Part shown: one piece after another, positions 1 through 6,522 of the stretch | How the letters are laid out: each line of letters opens with the position of its first letter | How positions within the stretch are numbered: the stretch's first letter is position 1 | Assembly: GCA_946056345.1 (NCBI GenBank) | Contig: CAMGJH010000015.1 | Span: 1 to 10,016 of the forward strand | DNA length: 10,016 nucleotides | Reading direction: 5' to 3' | Origin: an uncultured Lentisphaeraceae bacterium | GTDB taxonomy: Bacteria; Verrucomicrobiota; Kiritimatiellia; RFP12; DVOR01 | Translations under genes and position numbers: made by a program | Notes under the pieces: generated by a model | Seen by the model: the letters and a program-made list of their open reading frames with translations, nothing else | What the model was told of the DNA's origin: nothing | The model's database searches: none

Positions 1-1352
1 ATGGTTTCCCAGCGCCCACGCAGGAAGCGAATCAGCAGACCGCAACCGGCGAGCGTGACGTAAAAGACAATCGACAGCCACAGGGCCACAATGCCAAAGC
101 CGGCCAGATAGAGGCCAAAGAGCGCCGGCATCCAAAGGAAGACGGCCACCGAGCAGACCCAACCCATCACGAAGTGGGTGTCGCCCGCGCCCTTCAACGC
201 GCCGCCCAAGACGAGGTTCCAGGTGTCAAAGAGGGCCCAGGCCAGGAAGATGACGATGAGCTTTTGGCTCAGGGGGAGGAACTCGGCATAGGTGAAGGGG
301 GCGTGCGCGGGGAAAAAAGCGCGCAGGATGGGGCCGTTGAAGCCCAGGATGACCGCCGCACAGAGGACTAGGTAGCCCCAACCCAGCAGCACGCAGTTGC
401 GGCCGACGCGCCGGGCACCGGCCACGTCCCGGTCGCCCATACACTGTCCGGTGAGGATGTTGGCCGCCATTCCCAGGCCCATCAGGGGCGCAAAGACCAG
501 GTGGTTGATGGAGAAGGCGATATTGCTGGCGGCGAAGGAGAGCGCGTCCAGCCGCCCGGTGAGGAAGACGAAGACCGCAAAGGTGCCCACATCCAGCAAG
601 ACGTGGCTCCCGCTCGGTAGCCCAAAGCGCGTGATCCCGAGCAGGGCGCGGGTCTGCCAAGCAAAGGCCACGCGCCGACGGCGACGGGTGGCGAAGTGTG
701 CTTCACGGAAGACGGCCACCACCAGGATGGCGAGGACGAGGTACTGCGAGAGAGCGGTCGCCAGTCCGGCCCCGGCGATGCCGAGCTCGGGCAAACCCCA
801 CCAGCCCCAGATGAGCAGCGGATCGAGCAGGATGTTGAAGGCGTTGCCCACCACGTTAGCCACCATCACCAGGCGCGTGAAGCCCTGCCCGGTGAAGAAG
901 CCCGAAAGGGCGGCATTGAAGGGAATCGCCAAACTGCCGAAGACGAGCATTCGGTAGTAGCTGACCTCCTCGGCCACCACCTCAGGCGCGTGGCCGGCCA
1001 GGGCGAAGAGCCAGTTGCCCAACGGCAAGGTCAACAGCAAGATCGGCACGCAGAGCGCCGCCAGCCAGACCCCCTGCCCCATCGCCCGCGCACAAGCCGC
1101 CCGCGCCCCCGCCCCGGCATACTGCGCCACAAAGGTCCCCGAATAGGCCACCACATTCTGCAGGAAGGCAAGGATGATAAAGCTCATCAACCCCGCCGGC
1201 ATTGCCGCCTGAATGCTCACGGCGCTATAACGCGCCAGGAAGAGGCGGTCGGCAAACATCATCACCGCCTGGGCGGCCATTGCCAACACCAACGGCCAGG
1301 CCACCGCCAGGCACGAACCCAGACTGCCGCGCGCTTGCGTCCGCTCCGCCAT
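1..1352 (-). CDS. MATE-family multidrug/sodium antiporter, C-terminal end cut by window edge
   Basis: An open frame of 450 codons runs from an ATG at 1352 to the left edge without a stop. MATE proteins are usually about 440-480 residues, so probably only a few C-terminal residues are missing. The protein is very hydrophobic, with alternating membrane segments in two similar halves, as in the twelve-helix MATE fold. Residues about 144-200 carry the family-typical stretch of a proline-led helix, a GFFTGQGFTR loop, an N-x(3)-NILLDPLLIWG helix and an ELGIAGAGLATALSQ segment. A charged Asp sits at residue 35 in helix 1, where MATE proteins often have a functional acidic residue. By family, it exports cationic drugs or metabolites in exchange for Na+ or H+ at the inner membrane. 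The substrate cannot be read from the sequence. The start lies 3 bp after the stop of the HAD gene, so it is probably translationally coupled as the last visible gene of the LysM-ftsW unit. Confidence 0.9.
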   Translation of the reverse strand, partial: MAERTQARGSLGSCLAVAWPLVLAMAAQAVMMFADRLFLARYSAVSIQAAMPAGLMSFIILAFLQNVVAYSGTFVAQYAGAGARAACARAMGQGVWLAALCVPILLLTLPLGNWLFALAGHAPEVVAEEVSYYRMLVFGSLAIPFNAALSGFFTGQGFTRLVMVANVVGNAFNILLDPLLIWGWWGLPELGIAGAGLATALSQYLVLAILVVAVFREAHFATRRRRRVAFAWQTRALLGITRFGLPSGSHVLLDVGTFAVFVFLTGRLDALSFAASNIAFSINHLVFAPLMGLGMAANILTGQCMGDRDVAGARRVGRNCVLLGWGYLVLCAAVILGFNGPILRAFFPAHAPFTYAEFLPLSQKLIVIFLAWALFDTWNLVLGGALKGAGDTHFVMGWVCSVAVFLWMPALFGLYLAGFGIVALWLSIVFYVTLAGCGLLIRFLRGRWET

Positions 1353-1355
1353 CGC

Positions 1356-2024
1356 CTAGGCCCCCACGCCCTCGGCGCAGAGGGCCTGCACCCGCGCCAC
1401 CGTCACCTCGCGCAGACTTTCCACCACCGGATAACCTGCGCGCGCCAGGCGCTCAGGCGTCTGATGGCCCGCCGCGCACAGCAGGCACTGCCACCCCTGC
1501 GCGCGCGCCACCTCGGCATCGTGCAGCGTATCGCCAATCAGCACCACCGGCCCGCGCAACGCCAGACGCTCGGCCGCCTTGGCCTTCGAGGCCCCCTCGT
1601 AGTTGCTGCTGCCCAGGACGAAGTCCATCCCCTCGGCCAACCCGAATTGCTGCAACTGCATCTCCAGCAGCCCCTGCTCCAGCGCCGAGAGGACCCCCTG
1701 GCGCAGATGCCCTTCGCGGAAGGCCCCCACGCACTCGCGCGCGCCCGGCTGCAGCCGCAGGTGCTTGGAGAAGAGGTAGCGCAAATGAAAACTCTCGGCC
1801 AGGGCCTCCCAGTCGAAGGGCGTGGCCGGCTCCATCCCCAGAGAACGGTAGAAGGAGGCCACGGGGAAGTCGAAGCGCCGGCGGTAATCCTCGCGCGACA
1901 GGGGCGGAAGACGATGGGCGCGCAGAATGGCGTTGAGGGCATCGAGGCACGCCTGCAAATCGTCAATCAGCGTGCCATTGAAGTCCCAAATCACAGTCAC
2001 AGGTGCGGGCGGGGGCGGGGTCAT
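1356..2024 (-). CDS. HAD-superfamily hydrolase (phosphoglycolate-phosphatase-like)
   Basis: This 222-residue protein carries all four HAD motifs. Motif I is WDFNGTLIDD (residues 13-22, nucleophile Asp14). Motif II is probably Ser113 in GVLSALEQG. Motif III is probably Lys147 in GASKAK. Motif IV is IGDTLHDAEVA (residues 163-173). An alpha-helical cap fits between motifs I and II. The frame stays open upstream to 2138, but the ATG at 2024 is chosen because it overlaps the ftsW stop in a classic ATGA arrangement, and because the upstream residues would be a proline/arginine-rich read of the ftsW coding strand. By family it should be a cytosolic Mg2+-dependent phosphatase on a small phosphorylated metabolite; the substrate is unknown. 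Motif I has Asn16 where the usual second Asp (the general acid/base) stands. A WD(F/W)NGT motif occurs in a recognised HAD subgroup, so this is not necessarily inactivating. The gene lies between ftsW and the MATE gene in one probable transcript. Confidence 0.88.
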   Translation of the reverse strand: MTPPPPAPVTVIWDFNGTLIDDLQACLDALNAILRAHRLPPLSREDYRRRFDFPVASFYRSLGMEPATPFDWEALAESFHLRYLFSKHLRLQPGARECVGAFREGHLRQGVLSALEQGLLEMQLQQFGLAEGMDFVLGSSNYEGASKAKAAERLALRGPVVLIGDTLHDAEVARAQGWQCLLCAAGHQTPERLARAGYPVVESLREVTVARVQALCAEGVGA

Positions 2025-3139
2025 ACGGTAAAAGGGACGGGCTTGAGGGTGTTGTCTTCGGGGTCGATTTCTTGGTTGAGCGTGACGCGGCCGACCCCTA
2101 GGAGGATGCCGACAGCGGAGAAAGAGGCCAGGAGGCAAGAGCCGCCATAGGAGAGGAAGGGCAGGGCCAGACCCTTCGTCGGGAAGAGGTGGGTGACCAC
2201 GGCCATATTGGCCGCGCCCTGCGCGCAGAGCAGCATGGTGGCACCGAAGGCCAGGAGCGTCCCCTGCTTATCCTTGGCGCGGAAGGCAATCGTTGCCCCG
2301 CCGCCCAGGAGTAGCAGGTAGGCCAACCACACCCCGCCGGTGGCCACGAGCCCCATATCCTCGGCCACCACGGCAAAGATGAAGTCGGTATGGCACTCGG
2401 GCAGATAGTACTCCTTCTGCATCCCCTGCCCAATGCCCACGCCGCGCAAGCCGCCGTTGCGGAAGGCAATCTCCGACTGGATTGCCTGGTCGTTCTCGTC
2501 GTTCGCCTCCTTGCGCAAGCGCGCCATCCGGTTCGGGTTGAGCGCCACCAGAATGCCAATCGCCGCCACGCCAATCATCCCCAGCAGCAGGCAACGCCGA
2601 ATAGAAACGCCCCCCAATAGCAAGGTCAGCCCGCAGAGCGCGCAATAGACAAACGAACCTCCGAAGTCCGGCTGCGCCAAGGTCAACATCAGCGGCACGG
2701 CCACCATTGCCATCGGCACGGCAAAGCCGCGCCCAAAGCGCCGGATCAGCCCCCCCTGCACCTCCAGGTAGGCCGAGAGCACCACGATGATAAAGAGCTT
2801 GACGAACTCAATCGGCTGCAGACTGAACGGCCCCAAGTTGATCCACCGGTGCGCCCCCTTGGCTGCGCGCCCAAGCCCCGGCACAAAGACCGCCACCAGC
2901 GCGCACACCATCAGCGCAAAGAGCGTCCACATCACCGCCGGGCGCCGATAGAAGCGGTAGTCGATGAAGTAGAGCCCCGTGGCCAAGAGCACGCCCAGCC
3001 CCAGAAAGGCGCTCTGCATAATACAGTAGTGATAGGGCCCCAACCCCTGCGACTTGCTGGCATACGAGATGACCATCACCCCGAACACCGCCAGAGCGAA
3101 GGTGACAATCATAATCGTGCGAAGGGCAAGCTTGAGCAT
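2021..3139 (-). CDS. ftsW: FtsW/SpoVE-type peptidoglycan glycosyltransferase (SEDS family)
   Basis: This 372-residue polytopic membrane protein belongs to the SEDS family, which polymerises lipid II into glycan strands together with a class B penicillin-binding protein. Family landmarks are in the right order. GAHRWINLGPFSLQP lies at residues 95-109. LPECHTDFIFAVVAEDMGL lies at 246-264 and includes Asp252, which aligns with the catalytic Asp of E. coli FtsW and RodA. The C-terminal signature runs from Asn311 (NMAVVTHLFPTKGLALPFLS) into YGGS at 331-334. The 'PTKGL-x-LPFLSYGGS' form is typical of FtsW/SpoVE rather than RodA, so I call it FtsW-type. The usual QPSE has become QPIE (residues 108-111). 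The ATG at 3139 is preceded by GAGAGG about 12 nt upstream. It follows the LysM lipoprotein gene by 92 bp and overlaps the HAD gene by 4 bp. No murG, ftsQ or PBP gene is in view, so this is not obviously the canonical dcw cluster. A SpoVE-like or second SEDS copy remains possible. Confidence 0.93.
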   Translation of the reverse strand: MLKLALRTIMIVTFALAVFGVMVISYASKSQGLGPYHYCIMQSAFLGLGVLLATGLYFIDYRFYRRPAVMWTLFALMVCALVAVFVPGLGRAAKGAHRWINLGPFSLQPIEFVKLFIIVVLSAYLEVQGGLIRRFGRGFAVPMAMVAVPLMLTLAQPDFGGSFVYCALCGLTLLLGGVSIRRCLLLGMIGVAAIGILVALNPNRMARLRKEANDENDQAIQSEIAFRNGGLRGVGIGQGMQKEYYLPECHTDFIFAVVAEDMGLVATGGVWLAYLLLLGGGATIAFRAKDKQGTLLAFGATMLLCAQGAANMAVVTHLFPTKGLALPFLSYGGSCLLASFSAVGILLGVGRVTLNQEIDPEDNTLKPVPFTV

Positions 3140-3168
3140 AACTGCGGGCCTCTCGAGGGGAAAGAAGA

Positions 3169-3207
3169 GGCGGATTGCAAGTGGCGCGGGCCAGGGTGCA
3201 ATCCGCC
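3169..3207 (-). terminator. 11-bp perfect inverted repeat between LysM gene and ftsW (weak terminator or attenuator)
   Basis: GGCGGATTGCA at 3169-3179 is the exact reverse complement of TGCAATCCGCC at 3197-3207, with a 17-nt loop. On the minus transcript, the hairpin forms after the LysM stop and is followed by TCTTCTTTCCCC. That tail is pyrimidine-rich but not a proper U-run. It may partially terminate or stabilise the LysM mRNA so that the lipoprotein is made in excess of FtsW. I see no promoter between it and ftsW. A second small palindrome, CAGCGCC-A-GGCGCTG, lies at 3214-3228 next to the LysM stop codon. Confidence 0.45.
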
Positions 3208-3231
3208 AACTATCAGCGCCAGGCGCTGGAC

Positions 3232-4302
3232 TTAGTGCTTCGGGATGCGGAGCGTGGTGCCGGGGGCCACAGCGTTATTCGTGGTGTCCTCGAGGTTGTT
3301 CGCCGCGCGCAGGTCGGTCAGGAGCACATTGAACTTCAACGAAATGCTCACCAGGTCCTCCTTCTCGCCCACCACGTAGGTGGTAAACTCCTCGGCCGGG
3401 GCCGCCGGGAGCTGCTGAGGCACCGGGGGCTGAGGCGCAGCCTCTTCCACAGGCACGGCCGGCGGCGGAGGCGGCAACGCCTCTTCGCCCTGCTGGGGCT
3501 GGACATCCACCGGCGTGACAATCACCGCCGGCTCCTCGACCACCGGCGCGAGGGTCTCCGGCTTCGGAGCCGGCGGATCGACCACCGGCTTCTTCTGCTC
3601 GGCGGGCTTCTGGGCGGCCGGCTTCTTCTCGACCGGCTTCGCGGCAGGCTTCTTCGTCGCGCCCGGGATGGTGAGCTTCTGGCCCACCCAAATGGTGTCG
3701 CCCTTCAAGTTGTTGGCCTTCTTGATGGCCTCCACCTTCACCCCGTGCTTGCGCGCAACCGTGCCGAGCACATCGCCGGACTTGACCACATAGGTCGTCG
3801 ACCCAGCCGGCGCCGCCGGCTTAGCCGCACGCGGCTTGGCCTTGACCGTCACATCCGTCCCCGCCGGCAGAAGCACCTTCTGCCCAATGCGCAGGTTATT
3901 CGGGTTCCCGCGCAGCGAGGGGTTGAGGGCCAGAATGTCAGGCTGGCGAACCTTGAAACGGGTGGAGAGCGCGCTCACCGAGTCGCCCGCCGTCACCGTG
4001 TAGCTCACCGGCTGGGGATGGACCGCCTCGGGCTTCTTCGGCTCGGCCTTGGCCTCCGGCTGCGCAGCGGGCTGAGCCTCGAGCTCAACATTGCCCGCCT
4101 CGGGCTTCACCTCGGCCTCGTTGGGCGTGACCGTCGGCTCGGCACTCACCTCGGCCTCGACCTGCTCGGCCTCCTGGCGATTCACTTCAATGGCTTCCTG
4201 CTGCGCCTGGCTGGCCGCAGCCTCCTGCTTCGTGGCGCAACCAGTCAGCACCACGGCCGAACACGCCGTCAGACAAAGGGAAAACAAGACTTGCTTCTTC
4301 AT
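3232..4302 (-). CDS. Lipoprotein with three LysM domains (peptidoglycan-binding)
   Basis: This 356-residue protein has a lipoprotein signal peptide: MKK, a hydrophobic stretch, and the lipobox LTGC, giving lipidated Cys22. Three LysM modules follow at about residues 99-147, 169-213 and 306-354, each starting with a (T/S)YxV segment. They bind the GlcNAc backbone of peptidoglycan. The modules are joined by disordered Pro/Ala/Lys/Glu-rich linkers: an acidic one at 40-98, a Lys/Pro-rich one at 215-265, and a proline-rich one around 275-300. The third module departs from consensus (VGEKEDLVSISLKF instead of a xxGD start) and may be divergent in function. The ATG at 4302 is chosen over the longer open frame to 4338 because AGGAG stands 7 nt before it and the signal peptide begins exactly there. 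The protein is probably anchored in a membrane and holds the wall. It is followed by ftsW on the same strand, which fits a role in wall assembly or remodelling. No catalytic domain is present. Confidence 0.92.
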   Translation of the reverse strand: MKKQVLFSLCLTACSAVVLTGCATKQEAAASQAQQEAIEVNRQEAEQVEAEVSAEPTVTPNEAEVKPEAGNVELEAQPAAQPEAKAEPKKPEAVHPQPVSYTVTAGDSVSALSTRFKVRQPDILALNPSLRGNPNNLRIGQKVLLPAGTDVTVKAKPRAAKPAAPAGSTTYVVKSGDVLGTVARKHGVKVEAIKKANNLKGDTIWVGQKLTIPGATKKPAAKPVEKKPAAQKPAEQKKPVVDPPAPKPETLAPVVEEPAVIVTPVDVQPQQGEEALPPPPPAVPVEEAAPQPPVPQQLPAAPAEEFTTYVVGEKEDLVSISLKFNVLLTDLRAANNLEDTTNNAVAPGTTLRIPKH

Positions 4303-4348
4303 CGATAACTCCTGATCTCGAGGCTCACTCGCCCTCAAAACGCCGCCT

Positions 4349-4377
4349 ACGATAGCAAATCACGTCCCAAAAGGCAA
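4349..4377 (-). promoter_or_regulatory. Predicted sigma70-type promoter of the LysM-ftsW unit
   Basis: On the minus strand, TTGCCT (4377-4372) is followed after 17 bp by TATCGT (4354-4349). A TG one base before the -10 hexamer gives an extended -10. Transcription should start near 4342, leaving a leader of about 40 nt before the LysM ATG. It lies just after the SWIM gene stop, where no terminator hairpin is visible, so the units may also be connected by read-through. Confidence 0.6.
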
Positions 4378-4399
4378 GATTTGCGCGCGGCAAGGTCCG

Positions 4400-5182
4400 T
4401 CACGCCGGCGGGACATCTTCGGGGAAACGCAGGTCTGCCGCCGCCGTCTCCAAGGCCGTCACCGCCCGCTCGTGCGCCCGGCGATAGGCCACCTCCAGCG
4501 TCTTGCGCAAATCCTCCTCCCCCCGCCAATAGGGGAGCGAGCCCAGGCGCCGGGGAACGGCCGCCGCATCGGCCACCGCGCGCAAGGCCAAGAGCTCGCG
4601 CTCGGGCAGGCACGTGGGGGTACAATCCGCCTCGGCCGCCGCCACCGAAATCCCACGTAGGCGCAAGAGCACCTGCGGCTCGGAGGCAATCACGTCGGCA
4701 AAGAGACAGAGGGCCGCCGCGAGGTGCTTGCACGGGCGTGCCCAATCGCGGCAGGTGCAGCGAAAGCTCACCCCCTCGCGCCCCTCGGGAAAGAGCGCAT
4801 AGCCCAACTGCCGAATCGCCTGGTCGAAGGCCACCGGCAGGCGGTTCGCCGCCAATTGCGCGGCAAAGACCGGCGAAGCGCGCAACACCTCCGCCACCGG
4901 CGCGCTCGGCAAGGGTGCCCAACGCATCTCCACGCGGTAGGGCTCGCGCTCCATCCCCTGCACCTGCGCGCGCAGCACCCCCGGCTCCACCTCCAACGTC
5001 TGCACCTGACCGCGCTGGGCATAGTTCCGCCCGCGCCCCAATCGCGCCCCCATCTGCAACCGCTCAAGCCACGCTATCCACGCCTTGCGCCACCACGCAT
5101 CGCGATGGTTCCCCTGCAACCGCAATCCGCCATAGACCGCCAAGGGAATCCGCGGCTGGTGACGCGAAGCGCCCTGACCCAT
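4400..5182 (-). CDS. SWIM zinc-finger protein
   Basis: This 260-residue protein has a SWIM-type zinc finger, CxCx6CxH, at Cys142, Cys144, Cys151 and His153 (FRCTCRDWARPCKHLAAAL). SWIM fingers mediate nucleic-acid or protein contacts. In bacteria, this type of protein is often encoded beside SNF2-type helicases, but none is visible here. The N-terminal half (WWRKAWIAWLERL, then a GARLGRGRNYAQRGQV stretch and a beta-rich VQGMEREPYRVEM part) matches what I know of stand-alone bacterial SWIM proteins. The C-terminal 70 residues are helical and charged, with no motif I recognise. There is no signal peptide or membrane segment, so it should be cytosolic. I chose the ATG at 5182, which is 2 bp after the pseudopilin stop. 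An in-frame ATG at 5212 would overlap that gene by 28 bp. No good ribosome binding site favours either start, so coupling is likely. It is the last gene of the FHA operon. Its function there is unknown. Confidence 0.85.
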   Translation of the reverse strand: MGQGASRHQPRIPLAVYGGLRLQGNHRDAWWRKAWIAWLERLQMGARLGRGRNYAQRGQVQTLEVEPGVLRAQVQGMEREPYRVEMRWAPLPSAPVAEVLRASPVFAAQLAANRLPVAFDQAIRQLGYALFPEGREGVSFRCTCRDWARPCKHLAAALCLFADVIASEPQVLLRLRGISVAAAEADCTPTCLPERELLALRAVADAAAVPRRLGSLPYWRGEEDLRKTLEVAYRRAHERAVTALETAAADLRFPEDVPPA

Positions 5183-5184
5183 CG

Positions 5185-5862
5185 TCACTGCTCGCCAATC
5201 GTGCCGGCGCACAGGAAGTCGAAGGAGACCTTGTCGCCCGTCTCCTCGCCGCGCTCCACATCCTCGCGGGGCAAAATCCGCAGGGAGAAGGGGCGCGTGG
5301 TGCCATTGGCGCGCACCGTGACCGAAAAGGGCTCCCCGGCCAGTTGCGCGCTCGAGCGCGCAGCACCCGCCAATTGCTCCTGCTCCTCGCCCGGCACGCG
5401 GCGGCGAAAGTCAGCCGGCGCGCCATCCTCGGCCGAGCGCCCCTGCGTCACGGAGTCGTCATAGCCCAAGAAGGTGAAAGCCACCAGGTCGTAATGCTTC
5501 GTCAGCCCCACCGCGTCAATCTCGCCGGCCACCACCGCTCCCCCCGGCGAGCGCTTCGCGGGGCCCTCATCCGCGCCCGCATCGTCCGGCTCCTCGCGCG
5601 CGCTCGGCTCGGCCGCCCCCTCGTCGAAGGCCGAAGAGAGAGCAATCTGCCCGGGCGAAAAGGAGACCACCATCGGCTGCTGCGTCTGCAAAGCCATATT
5701 ACGCGCATAACGCATCAGGCGCAGCACATCCTTCGCCGCCATCGACACCTGCGTGCTGGCCGAGTTACCGATTTGCGGCATAACCACCGCCACGGCAATC
5801 CCAAGAATGGCCAGGATCACCAGCAACTCAATCAGCGTGAACCCACGCTTCACGCCATACAC
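5185..5862 (-). CDS. GspH/FimT-like pseudopilin (type IV prepilin leader)
   Basis: This 225-residue protein begins with a class III leader, MYGVKRG, cut before Phe8. The conserved FTLIELLV follows, with Glu12 at position +5 of the mature protein and a hydrophobic helix to about residue 30. The next segment (about 42-75, KDVLRLMRYARNMALQTQQPMVVSF) has the look of the GspH/FimT region of type II secretion minor pseudopilins. Prepilin peptidase should process it, and it should assemble into a periplasmic pseudopilus. Residues 79-108 form a low-complexity acidic insert rich in Asp, Glu, Ala and Pro. The C-terminal domain (about 110-225) is not recognised. Translation starts at a GTG (5862) immediately after the FHA stop, with 0 bp between. 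A second GTG at 5853 is possible but would shorten the leader to VKRG. No other secretion or pilus genes are in the window, so it may be an orphan that works with a system encoded elsewhere. Confidence 0.87.
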   Translation of the reverse strand: MYGVKRGFTLIELLVILAILGIAVAVVMPQIGNSASTQVSMAAKDVLRLMRYARNMALQTQQPMVVSFSPGQIALSSAFDEGAAEPSAREEPDDAGADEGPAKRSPGGAVVAGEIDAVGLTKHYDLVAFTFLGYDDSVTQGRSAEDGAPADFRRRVPGEEQEQLAGAARSSAQLAGEPFSVTVRANGTTRPFSLRILPREDVERGEETGDKVSFDFLCAGTIGEQ

Positions 5863-6366
5863 TTACAAAATGCCCAGCAACTTCAAGACCAACACCGCCG
5901 CCAACGCGATAATCACCACAATCGACACGCCGATGATCAGGTTGAGCGTCTTCTTACTCTCGGACTTCTTGGCAAAGCCCTCCACCGGGCGCGAAGAGGC
6001 CGTCGTCGGCCGCATCACAATCGTCGTGCGCGGGATGGAATCGACATTCTCCGTCACGCCAGGATCGGCCTCTGGCACATCGTCGCCGGCAATCGAGAGG
6101 GCAATATCGCCCAGGTTAATCACGTCGTTACGATGGACCGTGGTCATCGTGATACGCACCTCATTCACGCGCGTACCATTCGTAGAGTCCAGGTCCTTGA
6201 CCCGCCACCCGCCGTCACAACGCTCGATAATGCAGTGCTCGCCGGAGACCGAGGCATTCGTAATCACAAAGTCATTGGCGCTATTGCGGCCGATGCGGAT
6301 CTGATCCGCCGTCCAGCTATAGTTCTTACCAATTTCGTCACCATTCAGAATCGTAATGTTTGGCAT
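5863..6366 (-). CDS. FHA-domain protein with C-terminal membrane anchor
   Basis: This 167-residue protein has an N-terminal forkhead-associated domain (about residues 1-95) that should bind phosphothreonine peptides. The phosphopeptide-binding residues are all present: Gly26-Arg27, Ser41 and His44 in SGEH, and Asn63-Gly64-Thr65 in DSTNGT. A Thr/Ser/Arg-rich linker (about 100-138) contains several Thr residues that could themselves be phosphorylated. A lysine-rich patch (133-139) is followed by a single hydrophobic helix (about 141-165) ending at the C-terminus. The topology is therefore a tail-anchored protein with the FHA domain in the cytoplasm. The ATG at 6366 is supported by AAGGAG 6 nt upstream. 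It is the first gene of a three-gene operon with the pseudopilin and the SWIM protein. FHA proteins are known parts of type VI and type III-like secretion and of Ser/Thr kinase signalling. No kinase gene is visible here. Confidence 0.92.
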   Translation of the reverse strand: MPNITILNGDEIGKNYSWTADQIRIGRNSANDFVITNASVSGEHCIIERCDGGWRVKDLDSTNGTRVNEVRITMTTVHRNDVINLGDIALSIAGDDVPEADPGVTENVDSIPRTTIVMRPTTASSRPVEGFAKKSESKKTLNLIIGVSIVVIIALAAVLVLKLLGIL

Positions 6367-6395
6367 CGCAAACTCCTTCGACTACGTTGCTTTGG

Positions 6396-6424
6396 AGTAT
6401 AGAACAAGCCTCTCCCACTGTCAA
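6396..6424 (-). promoter_or_regulatory. Strong sigma70-type promoter of the FHA-pseudopilin-SWIM operon
   Basis: On the minus strand, TTGACA (6424-6419), a 17-bp spacer and TATACT (6401-6396) form a near-consensus promoter. Transcription should begin near 6389, giving a leader of about 23 nt that carries the AAGGAG ribosome binding site. Confidence 0.8.
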
Positions 6425-6473
6425 GCATTAACCGCGCGGCGCATGCGAAAGGGCCCACGCGCCAGTCTATAAG

Positions 6474-6494
6474 GCATACGCGCGCGCACGCGCG
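6474..6494. other. 21-nt alternating purine-pyrimidine tract, mostly CG (Z-DNA-prone)
   Basis: From 6474 to 6494 every base alternates purine and pyrimidine, and most steps are CG. Such tracts can flip to left-handed DNA under negative supercoiling. It begins about 50 bp upstream of the -35 box of the FHA operon promoter, between that promoter and the 22-bp repeat array. A regulatory role is only inferred. Confidence 0.4.
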
Positions 6495-6522
6495 AGGCTG
6501 CTGCAAGGCGCGCACGCCCCAG

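Noticed and set aside
696..2150. Long plus-strand open frame of 484 codons
   Set aside because: It lies opposite the MATE, HAD and ftsW genes. Its protein is low-complexity His/Arg/Gln-rich, as expected of an antisense shadow in GC-rich DNA.
3175..4308. Plus-strand open frame of 377 codons rich in Arg, Leu and His
   Set aside because: It is the antisense image of the LysM lipoprotein, whose domains and signal peptide are clear.
4381..6402. Plus-strand open frame of 673 codons
   Set aside because: It lies opposite the SWIM, pseudopilin and FHA genes. Its Arg/Pro/His-rich composition and lack of motifs mark it as a shadow.
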